A stretch of 64,000 nt of DNA, from assembly GCA_910585955.1 (NCBI GenBank), contig CAJUGC010000011.1:14657-78656 (forward strand), in the 5' to 3' direction. Under the pieces are notes generated by a model, which saw only the letters and a program-made list of their open reading frames with translations, did not search any database and had not been told where the DNA came from. A program made the translations under genes and the position numbers. Each line of letters starts with the position of its first letter. Positions within the stretch are counted from its first letter, which is position 1. Origin of the DNA: an uncultured Christensenella sp. (GTDB taxonomy: Bacteria > Bacillota > Clostridia > Christensenellales > Pumilibacteraceae). This document shows positions 23,707-32,752 of this stretch, in pieces.

Positions 23707-24563
23707 CTGTCTTCTCCTTTTGCCTTAAATAGGTTGCACGTCTCTTCGTGAGCCTTACGCTCGAATTCGAAATACATCCTGCCGCGCGACATCGCCTCGT
23801 CGAAATCCACCTCGTATCCGTCGAAATCGGGACCGTCTACGCAGGCAAATTTTGTTATTCGCTCGCCGCCGCGTTTCAGCGTCAACCGACAACCTCCGCA
23901 CATTCCAGTGCCGTCTATCATAACGGGGTTCATGGATACGGTCACGGGCACGCCAAACGGTCTTGCCGTTTCGACGACGAACTTCATCATGACAAGCGGC
24001 CCTATGGTTATTATTTTGTCGAACTTTTCGCCGCGCTCGAGCCTTTCCTTCAAAGGAAGCGTGACGTTGCCCTTTCTGCCGTAAGTGCCGTCGTCGGTCA
24101 CAATTTCGAAGTTGTCCGAATATGCTTTGAACTCGTCTTCGAGTATGACGAGGTCTTTGCTTCTAAAGCCGACTATGCTCGTCACATACGCGCCGAGCTT
24201 GTGGAACTCCTCGGCTATCGGCATTGCTATCGCGCAGCCCACGCCGCCACCCACTATACAGACGTTTTTTATGCCGTCCGTATGCGTTGCGACTCCCAAA
24301 GGTCCGACAAAATCCTCGATATATTCCCCCGCCTCTTTTCTTTTAAGCAGCTCCGTAGTCGCACCCACCGTCTGGAATATGATCTTGACCGTGCCGAGTT
24401 CGGGCTTGCACCCCGCAATCGTGAGAGGTATTCTTTCCCCTTCGCCGTCCACGCGCAGAATTACGAACTGCCCCGGCTTTGCCTTTCTCGCGACAAGAGG
24501 AGCTTCTATTTCCATTTGCGTAACGCTCGGATTTAAGACCTTTTTCGTGACTATTTTATACAT
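23703..24563 (-). CDS. nfnA: NADH-dependent ferredoxin-NADP oxidoreductase small subunit (NfnA)
   Basis: 286 residues. Ferredoxin-NADP reductase/PyrK-type protein: FAD domain (GQFVILRVDGEGERIPLTIAG), NAD domain (NVCIVGGGVGCAIAMPIAEEF) and a C-terminal [2Fe-2S] site in TGMCGGCRLTLKRG ... KFACVDGPDFDGYEVDF. This matches NfnA/SudB, the partner of the GltA-like subunit. The pair balances NADH, NADPH and reduced ferredoxin in fermentative anaerobes. First gene of a two-gene operon with a consensus promoter. Confidence 0.9.
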   Translation of the reverse strand: MYKIVTKKVLNPSVTQMEIEAPLVARKAKPGQFVILRVDGEGERIPLTIAGCKPELGTVKIIFQTVGATTELLKRKEAGEYIEDFVGPLGVATHTDGIKNVCIVGGGVGCAIAMPIAEEFHKLGAYVTSIVGFRSKDLVILEDEFKAYSDNFEIVTDDGTYGRKGNVTLPLKERLERGEKFDKIITIGPLVMMKFVVETARPFGVPVTVSMNPVMIDGTGMCGGCRLTLKRGGERITKFACVDGPDFDGYEVDFDEAMSRGRMYFEFERKAHEETCNLFKAKGEDR

Positions 24564-24609
24564 TTTCGGATCTCCTCTGCTCGGACGAAAGCGACTTGGA
24601 TACTTGACA

Positions 24610-24666
24610 AATAGATGATTAAACTTATCTATTATGTATTATATATCAAAACAATTCAAAAATCAA
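24610..24666 (-). promoter_or_regulatory. nfnAB promoter with a palindrome at the start site
   Basis: On the minus strand -35 TTGATT (24666-24661), 17-bp spacer, -10 TATAAT (24643-24638). An inverted repeat AATAGAT/ATCTATT (24610-24616 and 24627-24633) covers the expected start of transcription and may be a repressor site. Confidence 0.7.
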
Positions 24667-24679
24667 ACATTTAAGCCTT

Positions 24680-24713
24680 TGTAAAAAGGATTTGCTTTTC
24701 GCAAATCCTTTTT
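24680..24713. terminator. Terminator after the nuclease-like gene
   Basis: AAAAAGGATTTGC pairs with GCAAATCCTTTTT across TTTTC. Confidence 0.9.
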
Positions 24714-24746
24714 TATGTCCGTTTCCGCTTTATCTTTCCGATCCGC

Positions 24747-25886
24747 TCATCGATCGAGCCTGAATTTAATGACTACGGGGTTGTGATCGCTGTAAGCGTA
24801 CTGCGTGTCCAAAGTGCTTTCTTCGATGACCGTCACGTTGTCTGACACTATAAAGCCGTCTACGACAGTACTGTAGTTCACTCCCTTTTCATACGGAATG
24901 TCCGCACCGCGGCAAGTGGCCGCATTCGTACTTGCCGCAATCGTGAAGCCGTCCGTAAGCTCCGCTTCGTGCAATACCGAATTTTTGACCCAATCGGGCA
25001 CTTTCTGTTTGCTTTCGAAATAGGAAAGAGCCTCTTCGTCCGTCTCGAACTTATCGGCAATCAGACAGTGATTGAAGTCTCCGCCCGCTATGACGTAGTT
25101 GCCTTTGTCCCGCTCGGACTTCAAGACTTCGTTCAGCATCTTAAGCTGCTCGGCACGGATAGTTCCTCCCTTGTCGTAAGCCGACATATGAAGGTTTATG
25201 AGCACGAGTTTTTTGTCGCTGCCTTCTACGGGCAGATAATTCACGGCAAAGCACCTGTCGAGGTCGAAAAGTTTGTCTATGAAGGACGTCGTCACGGGAA
25301 ACGAGCGCCGAACGCTTGTTTCCGTCTTATACTTCGCAAGCGTAAGTATTCCGGCATTCGTCTTTCCTATCGGATCGCCGAAAGGATACAAAAGGTTGGC
25401 CGTGTGGAAATTCTCCGCATATACGAAACCGTAACCGTCGAATTCCTCCACAGCGCGCGCATACATATCTATGTCGTAGCTTCTATCGGCTTTTACGTCT
25501 ACTTCCTGAAAGAAATAAAAGTCCGCCAAAGCTTCTTTTGCTGTTTTCATCTGTCCGTCTACGTTCTTTTGCACGTCGGCTTTGTTCATGCCCTTAGCGT
25601 ACTTGCCCACAACTTCCCGTCCGTCGTCCATTACTCCCGTATCCATAAAAAACGAATACTCGGGCGAGTATGCGCCGAAACCGAGGTTATAGGACATTAG
25701 ACTGTAGCTTTCTCCCGCCTTAACGCTCTCTTCTCTGCCGTTGATAATCTCAAGCGCGAGGTTGTCCTCTATGCGGTAATACTGAAGCGCCACATAAGCG
25801 ACATAACCTCCAGCAATCGCAAGCAAGAGCAAGACAAACGCGGCAAGAGATATAAATATTATTTTTATCGGTTTCTTTGCTTTCAT
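24747..25886 (-). CDS. Membrane-anchored endonuclease/exonuclease/phosphatase-family protein
   Basis: 379 residues. One N-terminal membrane helix (IKIIFISLAAFVLLLLAIAGGYVAYVAL) anchors an extracellular or outer-face domain of the EEP fold: LMSYNLGFG, FFQEVDVKADRS (catalytic Glu), LINLHMSAYDKGG, VIAGGDFNHCL and the terminal YAYSDHNPVVIKFRL (catalytic Asp-His). Relatives include sphingomyelinases, phosphoinositide phosphatases and nucleases; the substrate cannot be named. ATG 25886 is 4 bases after the prsW stop, with GGAGAAG upstream inside the prsW end, so both are co-transcribed. Confidence 0.8.
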   Translation of the reverse strand: MKAKKPIKIIFISLAAFVLLLLAIAGGYVAYVALQYYRIEDNLALEIINGREESVKAGESYSLMSYNLGFGAYSPEYSFFMDTGVMDDGREVVGKYAKGMNKADVQKNVDGQMKTAKEALADFYFFQEVDVKADRSYDIDMYARAVEEFDGYGFVYAENFHTANLLYPFGDPIGKTNAGILTLAKYKTETSVRRSFPVTTSFIDKLFDLDRCFAVNYLPVEGSDKKLVLINLHMSAYDKGGTIRAEQLKMLNEVLKSERDKGNYVIAGGDFNHCLIADKFETDEEALSYFESKQKVPDWVKNSVLHEAELTDGFTIAASTNAATCRGADIPYEKGVNYSTVVDGFIVSDNVTVIEESTLDTQYAYSDHNPVVIKFRLDR

Positions 25887-25890
25887 ACAG

Positions 25891-26844
25891 TTATTCTTCT
25901 CCGTTTTCTCCAAGATTAAGCGTTTGACACGACTCGAAAAAAACGGCTTTACGTTCGTTTTTCGGAATCATGACGAATATGACAAGTCCGCACGCAATTG
26001 CAACAAGCATCATTAAAAACGACAGCGACGCATAAGGGAAGTTAAAGACATAATGAAGCGATATACTCGCTAAGACGCACAACCAGAACTTTATATTTAT
26101 GAGCGGACGGCGGAATTTCGCAAACGCCCAACCGATAAAGCCCGTCCATACGAGATGTCCGGCAAACGATGTAAACGAACGCAATCCCGTAATGGCAAAA
26201 AGCGACGGCAAATCGACGCTTCCGTCCCAAGACGCTACGAAAATGTATCCTATATCTTCCGATATAGCCATGCCTACGCCGACGGCGGCTCCTATGACAA
26301 AGCCGAACATCGAATCTTTCTTTTTCAGAAGAAAGATCGCCAAAAGCGCAGGCAAAGCTTTGGAGAACTCCTCTACAAATACGGCCCAAAGTCCGCCGAT
26401 CCATTCGTCTTCGGGAAAGAGCACACAATATCCGAGATTTACGGCAAGATCGGTGACGGCTACGCAGACTATCATCACGAAACACAACTTTACAAAAGCA
26501 AAGTCGCGCTTCGGATACAACTCGTAAACGAGAAACAGTAAAGGCAGATTCAAAAGTATGCCGCCTACAGTGACGAGCGAAGGATATCCGAAAAGTTTTA
26601 TCGCTTCGTTTTCGACAAACATTCCCGTCATGAATACGACAAACGCAAAAAGTGCGAAAAGAGCGGCGCATATGCCGAACACTCGCAAATAAAGCCAAGG
26701 ATACACTTTGTTTATTCCTTCTTTGCCGTCCAACCCACGAGAGAAAAATTCCCTGTATTCGTCTTTCGTGTGCCGTCGGAACATTTCTTTCCAAAAACCC
26801 GACTTATTCGCGACGAGCAAACTTTTTTCGTTCGAATTTTCCAT
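25891..26844 (-). CDS. PrsW-family intramembrane metalloprotease-like protein
   Basis: 317 residues with about eight membrane helices. The family's glutamate pair lies in WAVFVEEFSKALPALLAIF, followed by KDSMFGFVIGAAVGVGMAISEDIGYIF, SFAGHLVWTGFIGWA and ISLHYVFNFPY with conserved His residues, matching the PrsW catalytic pattern. Bacillus PrsW cuts an anti-sigma factor in response to envelope stress. The N-terminal 45 residues (with a KEMFRRHTKDEY stretch) are cytoplasmic. Its consensus promoter also reads into the nuclease-like gene. No anti-sigma factor lies in the window, so the target is unknown. Confidence 0.85.
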   Translation of the reverse strand: MENSNEKSLLVANKSGFWKEMFRRHTKDEYREFFSRGLDGKEGINKVYPWLYLRVFGICAALFALFAFVVFMTGMFVENEAIKLFGYPSLVTVGGILLNLPLLFLVYELYPKRDFAFVKLCFVMIVCVAVTDLAVNLGYCVLFPEDEWIGGLWAVFVEEFSKALPALLAIFLLKKKDSMFGFVIGAAVGVGMAISEDIGYIFVASWDGSVDLPSLFAITGLRSFTSFAGHLVWTGFIGWAFAKFRRPLINIKFWLCVLASISLHYVFNFPYASLSFLMMLVAIACGLVIFVMIPKNERKAVFFESCQTLNLGENGEE

Positions 26845-26873
26845 TGCGCTCTCCTTCCGTTCGTGTCACTGCA

Positions 26874-26902
26874 ATTATATCATAACGCCGCGCATATTGC
26901 AA
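26874..26902 (-). promoter_or_regulatory. Promoter of the prsW-like operon
   Basis: On the minus strand -35 TTGCAA (26902-26897), 17-bp spacer, -10 TATAAT (26879-26874). Confidence 0.8.
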
Positions 26903-26986
26903 CAATCAAAAGGCATTTTCTCGCATCGCCTCACTTAAACGAAAAAATCGCTCGGATAGCGTTGCGATCACCTTACGAATATACGC

Positions 26987-27015
26987 TTGACAAAGCCATA
27001 CGAAATTGATATAAT
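26987..27015 (+). promoter_or_regulatory. Consensus promoter of the Na+/phosphate symporter leader
   Basis: -35 TTGACA (26987-26992), 17-bp spacer, -10 TATAAT (27010-27015), exact consensus. It leaves a leader of about 225 bases before the start codon. Confidence 0.9.
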
Positions 27016-27038
27016 TATGCCGACAACAGAATAAATCC

Positions 27039-27167
27039 TAAAAGGGAGTAGAAAGCATTGTTAATGTGCGCCACCCGTCAGTACAGTATCTTCGGACACT
27101 CGGTAACGCTTAAATTTCGAGACTTTTACCTATATTCAATATACGGTAGGGGTCTCTTTATTTTTTT
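27039..27167 (+). ncRNA. Candidate cation-type riboswitch with overlapping terminator
   Basis: Leader RNA of the Na+/phosphate symporter. An outer stem pairs TAAAAG (27039-27044) with CTTTTA (27123-27128), enclosing small hairpins (GCATT-GTT-AATGT near 27055-27067; a stem capped by TTCG near 27086-27101) and the stretch GCGCCACCCGTCAGTAC. Its 3' strand is also part of a strong terminator: GAGAC-TTT-TACC-TATAT (27119-27135) pairs, with G-U pairs and one bulge, with ATATA-C-GGTA-GGG-GTCTC (27139-27156), then TTTATTTTTTT. Outer stem and terminator exclude each other, so ligand binding should turn the gene on. The GGGAGTAG start recalls the yybP-ykoY Mn2+ class; a Na+-sensing class would fit the symporter. 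Class is not settled. Confidence 0.65.
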
Positions 27168-27245
27168 CAATACGCTTTTTACAAAACATCGATTTACCTG
27201 TAATAGATAAAGCTTAAAGTAAGAAACTATCCTAAGGAGACACAA

Positions 27246-28916
27246 ATGGACACCGTAACCGTAATCACCTCTATCCTGTCGCTTATCGCAGGAGTGGGCA
27301 TATTCCTTATCGCCTGCTCGATGATGAGCTCGAATCTCGAGGCGCTCGGCAGCAAGAAACTTAAAGCGCTGTTTGCAAAGACGTCGAAAAGCAAACTTGT
27401 GGGCGTAGGCGTAGGCGCGGCGACAACCGCAGTCATTCAAAGCTCCAGCGCGACTTCGGTCATGGTAATCGGTTTCGTAAACGCAGGCATAATGACGCTC
27501 GCGCAAGCCGCGACAGTAATATTCGGAGCAAACATAGGAACGACCATCACGGGACAGCTCGTTGCGCTCGGTATGTTCGGCACGGGATCGGTTTCCACTT
27601 CCGTTATATTTGCCACCTTTGCGGGCATAGGCGCGTTTATACTCGCATTTGCGAAGAAAGACCGCACGCAAAAAGTCGGCGGCATCATGGCTGGCTTCGG
27701 TATGCTGTTCGTGGGGCTTTCGATGATGAGCGGAGCAATGGGCTATTTCTCGGAACTCGAGTCGGTGAAAAACTTTCTCGCTTTTTTCGAAAATCCCTTC
27801 CTGCTCGTTCTCATAGGCGCGGCATTCACCGCCATTGTGCAAAGCTCTTCCGTCATGACGTCGATGGCAATCACTATGGTCGTAACGGGACTCATTTCCC
27901 TTAATCAAGGTATTTATATCACAATGGGTTCTAATATCGGCACCTGTGTCACCGCCCTTATCGCCGGTCTTACGAGCACGAAAAACGCAAAGCGCACGGC
28001 GCTCATACACCTCATCTTCAACGTAAGCGGCGTAATCGTATTTATGCTTATAGGAATGTTCATGCGTTTCGGCGGCATTGATTACGGCTATTTGTTCGGC
28101 AAGATGTTTCCGCACGCACCGCAAATACAGCTTGCGATGTTCCATACGATTTTCAATGTCGCGACGGTAGCGATCGTTCTGCCGCTGACAAACCTGCTCG
28201 TAAAACTCGTAACGAAGATTGTGCCCGAAAGCAGAAAAAAAGACGAAGAGGACGGCTCTCCTCGCTTTGCGTTCGTCGAAGAACATATGCTGATGAACCC
28301 GCCTATTGCCGTCCAGCAAACTAAACGGGAAATTCTGCAAATGGCGAAAACAGCTCTCGAGAACTTCGACATTTCCGTCGACATAGTCTGCTCGCTCGAT
28401 TACGCGAAAGTCGAGAACTTCCGAGCAAACGAAAAGCAACTTAACTTTCTCAATAAAGAACTGGCTAAATTCATAGTAAAACTTTTGAAAGCCGACCTCG
28501 GAGAAAAAGACCGAATATATCTTTCGACGGCATTCCGTTCCATAACCGATCTCGAACGCGTAGGCGACTATGCGGAAAATATAGTGGAATATGCGGACAG
28601 GCTCAAAGACGCGAACGAAACATTCTCCGCCGAAGCTCAGACAGAAATACGCGACTTGAAAAAGCTCGTTCACGAGCTATACGACAGCGCCATAAAGGCG
28701 TATACGGAAGGCGACAAAATCGCGTTGCGGAAGGCATACGCAACAGAGGAAGCCGTAGACGACTTCACCGCGCAAATGGCCGAAAACCACATAAAGCGGC
28801 TCGGTAAAGGCGACTGCACCCCCGAAGTGGGCGCACAGTATCTTTCTCTTTCGACCAACGTCGAGCGTATCGCGGATCACTATATAAACGTAGCCAAAAC
28901 CATAAAAGCGCTGTGA
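27246..28916 (+). CDS. Na+/phosphate cotransporter of the NptA family with PhoU-like tail
   Basis: 556 residues. Two inverted Na/Pi repeats carry the QSSS signature (VIQSSSATSVMVIGFVNAG and IVQSSSVMTSMAITMVV), each followed by GANIGTTITGQL or GSNIGTCVTALI; about nine membrane helices end near residue 325. The C-terminal 200 residues form a PhoU-like helical domain (AFRSITDLERVGDYAENIVEYADRLKD; LSLSTNVERIADHYINVAKT). It imports phosphate with sodium, or related anions. AAGGAGA lies 6 bases before ATG 27246. A consensus promoter and a leader with a terminator precede it, so expression is probably set by attenuation. Confidence 0.92.
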   Translation: MDTVTVITSILSLIAGVGIFLIACSMMSSNLEALGSKKLKALFAKTSKSKLVGVGVGAATTAVIQSSSATSVMVIGFVNAGIMTLAQAATVIFGANIGTTITGQLVALGMFGTGSVSTSVIFATFAGIGAFILAFAKKDRTQKVGGIMAGFGMLFVGLSMMSGAMGYFSELESVKNFLAFFENPFLLVLIGAAFTAIVQSSSVMTSMAITMVVTGLISLNQGIYITMGSNIGTCVTALIAGLTSTKNAKRTALIHLIFNVSGVIVFMLIGMFMRFGGIDYGYLFGKMFPHAPQIQLAMFHTIFNVATVAIVLPLTNLLVKLVTKIVPESRKKDEEDGSPRFAFVEEHMLMNPPIAVQQTKREILQMAKTALENFDISVDIVCSLDYAKVENFRANEKQLNFLNKELAKFIVKLLKADLGEKDRIYLSTAFRSITDLERVGDYAENIVEYADRLKDANETFSAEAQTEIRDLKKLVHELYDSAIKAYTEGDKIALRKAYATEEAVDDFTAQMAENHIKRLGKGDCTPEVGAQYLSLSTNVERIADHYINVAKTIKAL

Positions 28917-29016
28917 CAAATCTATCCGAACCCAAACTTTAATCAAATCGATAAGATGTTTTTCGCTTTTAATTATCTTGGAGCGAAAAAATATCGACGC
29001 TTTATAATTCAATCAA

Positions 29017-29054
29017 AAAAAGAACTCGCCCTTATTGGTTTGAGTTCTTTTTTA
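29017..29054. terminator. Terminator between the symporter and the ankyrin operon
   Basis: AAAAAAGAACTC pairs with GAGTTCTTTTTT across a 14-base loop; serves both converging units. Confidence 0.85.
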
Positions 29055-29117
29055 TGTATCCGAAAAATCTTGAAATTACAAATCGGTTCTATCGACGTTT
29101 TCTTTTATTTCAGCCGA

Positions 29118-30098
29118 TCAGTTTTCCGCGCCCGCCATAAGGAGCTGCTCTACTATCTCGGTAAAGCCGGCTTCGGACGCATAATAAAGCGCGCTGTGCT
29201 GCTCGTTGTCTACGGCGTTCACGTTTGCGCCCTTTTCTATGAGCATTGCCGTAAAGTCGTTTTTCCCTCGGTATGCCGCGCAAATAAGAGGTGTTTTACC
29301 GTCTCCCGTTTTGGCGTTTATATCCGCGCCCGCATCCAAAAGCGCTTTCCCGATAAACTGCTCGCCATCGTCGGCGGCAACGTGTATAGGAAGTATGCCG
29401 TCGATATTCGAAATATCCGGCTCGGCGCCGGCGGCAAGTAACTTTTCAACAATGACAAGATTGGCTCGGCGCACCGCAAGAAACAGCGGTGTCTCCCCGT
29501 CGTCGTTGATTTTATTGACATCGGCATCCTTTTCGATGAGCACTTTGACCACTTCGGTCTGCTCGTTCCAACAAGCATGGTGCAAAGTCGTATTTCCGTT
29601 CGCGTCCGTATGCTCTCCATCGTTTTGCGACAGCGCTTTGACAAGCTCCCGTAATCCGGCGGAAGTCGCGTAGTCAATTGCTTTATTGTTATTGTTATCT
29701 TTCAATGATATGTCTACGCCATCGAACGCAAGATATTTGAGCGCCGCGTCCGTCTTGCCGTTTCTTGCAAGCAACATCAGCGGAGTTACGCCTTCTTTAT
29801 CCGTGCAGTTGACGTCGGCGCCTGCTCCTACCAACTGCGATATGATATCAGCATTGCCGGTTTCCGCCGCATAATGTATGGGGTAACGCGTAGCCACATT
29901 CGAAAGATTTGCGTCTGCGCCTGCTTCCAAAAGCATTTTCACAAGATCGCGCGCGTTTTTCATACAAGCGTAAATCAACGGCGTATTGCCCGATTCGTCG
30001 CGCTTATCCACATTGACTCCGCCGCGCTTCAAAAACATTTGAACCACGCTTTTCTGGTTGTTTTTGCAAGCTTGTAAAAGCATATTATCGAGTTGCAT
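29118..30098 (-). CDS. Ankyrin-repeat protein (about nine repeats)
   Basis: 326 residues that are ankyrin repeats from end to end, for example GNTPLIYACMKNARDLVKMLLEAGADAN, GVTPLMLLARNGKTDAALKYLAFDG, GETPLFLAVRRANLVIVEKLLAAGAEPD and GKTPLICAAYRGKNDFTAMLIEKGANVN (each about 33 residues). No signal peptide, membrane segment or catalytic domain is seen, so it should be a cytoplasmic protein-binding scaffold. Last gene of the four-gene ankyrin operon; gap to the previous gene 12 bases. Bacterial ankyrin proteins serve as effectors, as partners of toxins or catalases, or as scaffolds; the partner here is unknown. Confidence 0.88.
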   Translation of the reverse strand: MQLDNMLLQACKNNQKSVVQMFLKRGGVNVDKRDESGNTPLIYACMKNARDLVKMLLEAGADANLSNVATRYPIHYAAETGNADIISQLVGAGADVNCTDKEGVTPLMLLARNGKTDAALKYLAFDGVDISLKDNNNNKAIDYATSAGLRELVKALSQNDGEHTDANGNTTLHHACWNEQTEVVKVLIEKDADVNKINDDGETPLFLAVRRANLVIVEKLLAAGAEPDISNIDGILPIHVAADDGEQFIGKALLDAGADINAKTGDGKTPLICAAYRGKNDFTAMLIEKGANVNAVDNEQHSALYYASEAGFTEIVEQLLMAGAEN

Positions 30099-30110
30099 TT
30101 TCTACTCTCC

Positions 30111-30572
30111 TTAAAAATTCAATTGAATATTGTACTGTGATAAAAATCGTATGATCGGCGCAGCTTCACTCTCTCTCCCCAGCTTATGAAGGCATCGCGC
30201 CATCAGCCAACGAGTACGAATCAAATAATGCCGTCCACACTTTTCCGGCGCCGCAGGATCAAGCGGCATATATGATTCCGCCTCGCCTGCGGTTTCAAAG
30301 GCTTTTAAGTACAGCCTTCTGTCGGCAATATCGTATTCGGCACGATTGGCATACGCCTTTTCCGCGCGCTTAAGATATGTAAGCGACTTTTCCCATTCGT
30401 CGAGCAGCCACATACACAAACCGCAATTAAACGATGCTGCGGGATTGTTCGGTTGCTTTATATCCTTGCAAATGATATATGCGGCAGGCAAATCGCCGCA
30501 CATAAGCGCACGATACAGCGGCTCGTCGGCAACGCCGTTATCCGGCGTGTTGTTTCTCCCCAAAAGTTCCAT
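30111..30572 (-). CDS. TPR-like helical protein between ankyrin genes
   Basis: 153 residues, not assigned to a family. Helix pairs with TPR-like spacing are visible: EPLYRALMCGDLPAAYIICKDI, PAASFNCGLCMWLLDEWEKSLTYLKRAEKAY, and RTRWLMARCLHKLGRESEAAPIIRFLSQY. It contains several Cys. It has 17- and 12-base gaps to its ankyrin neighbours, so it is co-transcribed and probably part of the same complex or pathway. No export signal. Confidence 0.65.
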   Translation of the reverse strand: MELLGRNNTPDNGVADEPLYRALMCGDLPAAYIICKDIKQPNNPAASFNCGLCMWLLDEWEKSLTYLKRAEKAYANRAEYDIADRRLYLKAFETAGEAESYMPLDPAAPEKCGRHYLIRTRWLMARCLHKLGRESEAAPIIRFLSQYNIQLNF

Positions 30573-30589
30573 GCTGTTCCTCCGACAAA

Positions 30590-32731
30590 CTACTCCATCA
30601 TTTCCAAAACATCTTGCAAACGATTTTTAAGAGCAAAATCTTTTGCCGTTTCGCCTTTTTTGTTTTTGATCCGATAATTCGCTCCGCTCGACAGAAGCAC
30701 GGTACAGTCGTATTCGTAACCGATTCTGCAAGCCGTGATCAGTGCGGTGTCGCCATCCCCGTCCTGCGCGTCGATATCCGCACCCATAGCGATCAACATT
30801 GGAAACAACGAAGGCAGATTTTCCGCCGCATAATGTATGGGGCGTTTGCCGGCCTTGTTTACTACATTTACGTTGACTCCGCGCATAATAAGCCCCGTAA
30901 TCACATTCACATTTCGCACGGGATCGAAGTTTTTTCCGTCGGGATAAACACATTTTTGCAACGCTTTCATAAAAAGAGTATTTCCCTCGGTGTCTTGAGC
31001 TTCCACATTTTTAAGTACGGAAACGATGTCTTGTTTCCCCTGATAAACCTTATCGTAAACCGCCGCGCTTTTGTTTTCAAGTCCCGTAGGTTCAAGCAAC
31101 AGATAAAACGACGGAAGCAAGCCGCATGCGTCGCAAACGGTTTCGTCGGCGGAGGCAATCAGCTTTTTCGCCGTCTGAAAATCGCCGTTCAGGCAAGCGA
31201 GCGCAAGCGGCGTCGATTCAAAGGAGACCTCCGAAGACCGAACGGGCGCTTTTGACGTCTTTTTCGTCAACTTATTATCCGACTTATTGTCCGATTTCTT
31301 GTACGGCTTGCTGTTCGACTTATTGTCAGTACGGTCACGTTCCGAATGTATAACAGTCGCGGCGGTCTTTGCGGGAGCGCGTTCCGCAGCGGTCTTTTTA
31401 ACGGATACTTCCACCCTATTTACTTTTACCGTCCCATCTGCAACGGACATACAAAGCTCGATCATATCGGAAAATCTTTCTTTAACGGCTAAATCCATTG
31501 CCGTTTTACCGTCGTTATTGACAGCTTCGAAATCCGCACCGTAGCGTACAAGTAAACAAGCCGTCCTTTCGGCATTTGCCGAGCACGCCGCCATAAGCGG
31601 ATTGTTGCCGTCGTTATCACGCTCGTTTATTTCCGCACCGGCCTCTATCAGCATTTTCACGATATCCTCTGCGCCGGCCTCCGCCGCTTTATATAAAGCC
31701 GTTTCTCCTTTGTTGTTAGCGGCGTTCACGTTCACATCATCGCGCGCCAACAGTTCGGCGATTATTTCACCGTTATTGCTCGGGCACACATTTTTGCCGG
31801 ATCGACTGTATTCTTCGCTTATACACGCTTTTATTAAAAGCGTGTTGCCATCGGAATCGAGAAAATCAGGATTTTTCAGAAGCGATACTATTGCTTTTTT
31901 ATCGGGCTTTACGTCGTGTTCGGTGCCGAACGGAGCAAATAAAACCGAGAACATTGCCGGTGTTCCTTCCGCATCGCAAAGCGTTTCGTCGGCGCCGGAT
32001 TTTATCAGCATCTCGGCAAGTTCCGCATTGCCGTCGCGACAAGCGAGCGCAAACGGCGATACGCCGTAAGGATCGATATTATGTGTAGATAACTGCGCCT
32101 GTCCGCCCGCTTCGTCCACCTCAGCTCCGCATTTGAGCAAAGTTTCGACAAGTTTGCGCTTATTGGTCTCCACAGCGCACATCAAAGGCGTAAAACCGTA
32201 ATTGTCGGAACGATTCAATTTATCGAAATCGAAATGCTCGGCTATATATATCGGCAGTCTTTCGCTCTTTTCATAATCGAGCACACCGTAATCTTTAATT
32301 ATTCGATGAGAGGCAAGATTCAAAATATTCTCGCCTGTCGTCTTTGCCGCATAAGCGTTCGCGCCCAAATCCACAACCTTTTGGAAAATTTCAGGCAATA
32401 CATCGCTTTCGGCAAGCCGCAGTAAAAGAGTTTCTCTGTATTCCATCTTGAAATTCACGTCGAACCCTTTGGATATAAGAAAAGAAAGCAATTGCACGCC
32501 TGCTTCGCCATACGGCTTGCCGTCTTTATCTCGTTGCGAATGTTCGCTGTCCGCCTTAGTCAAAGCCGATTCGAGAATATCGACTATTTCCTTTACGTCG
32601 TCATCGTCGTCAAAATCTATGCTTTTAATGTTGTCTTGTACTATTTTGCACGCTTTATTTACGTCGATGCCTTCGTCATCGTCCATACATCTGAATACAC
32701 GGCTTAAATCGCTAACCCATTGCGCATCCAT
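30590..32731 (-). CDS. Large ankyrin-repeat protein with basic linker
   Basis: 713 residues. The N-terminal 100 residues (acidic, IDFDDDDDVKEIVDILESALTKAD) match the start of the next paralogue (417 residues), so the two share a non-ankyrin head. A first ankyrin block follows (YGFTPLMCAVETNKRKLVETLLKCGAEVD; GETALYKAAEAGAEDIVKMLIEAGAEIN), then a Lys/Ser/Asn-rich linker at about 455-505 (KSDNKSDNKLTKKTS, a short tandem repeat), then a second block ending GDTALITACRIGYEYDCTVLLSSGANYR. No membrane or signal segment. Likely a duplicated and fused scaffold. Confidence 0.88.
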   Translation of the reverse strand: MDAQWVSDLSRVFRCMDDDEGIDVNKACKIVQDNIKSIDFDDDDDVKEIVDILESALTKADSEHSQRDKDGKPYGEAGVQLLSFLISKGFDVNFKMEYRETLLLRLAESDVLPEIFQKVVDLGANAYAAKTTGENILNLASHRIIKDYGVLDYEKSERLPIYIAEHFDFDKLNRSDNYGFTPLMCAVETNKRKLVETLLKCGAEVDEAGGQAQLSTHNIDPYGVSPFALACRDGNAELAEMLIKSGADETLCDAEGTPAMFSVLFAPFGTEHDVKPDKKAIVSLLKNPDFLDSDGNTLLIKACISEEYSRSGKNVCPSNNGEIIAELLARDDVNVNAANNKGETALYKAAEAGAEDIVKMLIEAGAEINERDNDGNNPLMAACSANAERTACLLVRYGADFEAVNNDGKTAMDLAVKERFSDMIELCMSVADGTVKVNRVEVSVKKTAAERAPAKTAATVIHSERDRTDNKSNSKPYKKSDNKSDNKLTKKTSKAPVRSSEVSFESTPLALACLNGDFQTAKKLIASADETVCDACGLLPSFYLLLEPTGLENKSAAVYDKVYQGKQDIVSVLKNVEAQDTEGNTLFMKALQKCVYPDGKNFDPVRNVNVITGLIMRGVNVNVVNKAGKRPIHYAAENLPSLFPMLIAMGADIDAQDGDGDTALITACRIGYEYDCTVLLSSGANYRIKNKKGETAKDFALKNRLQDVLEMME

Positions 32732-32752
32732 TTTGCAAACTCCTCCGTCTTG

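Noticed and set aside
27058..27210. A 50-codon frame (TTG/ATG start) with an AGGGAG upstream, inside the symporter leader
   Set aside because: The same bases form the predicted outer stem and terminator, and the peptide has no recognisable features; the RNA structure explains the region better.
27126..28673. 515-codon open frame antisense to the Na+/phosphate symporter
   Set aside because: It mirrors the codon bias of the real gene, lacks a ribosome site and gives a His/Arg/Tyr-rich protein with no family features.
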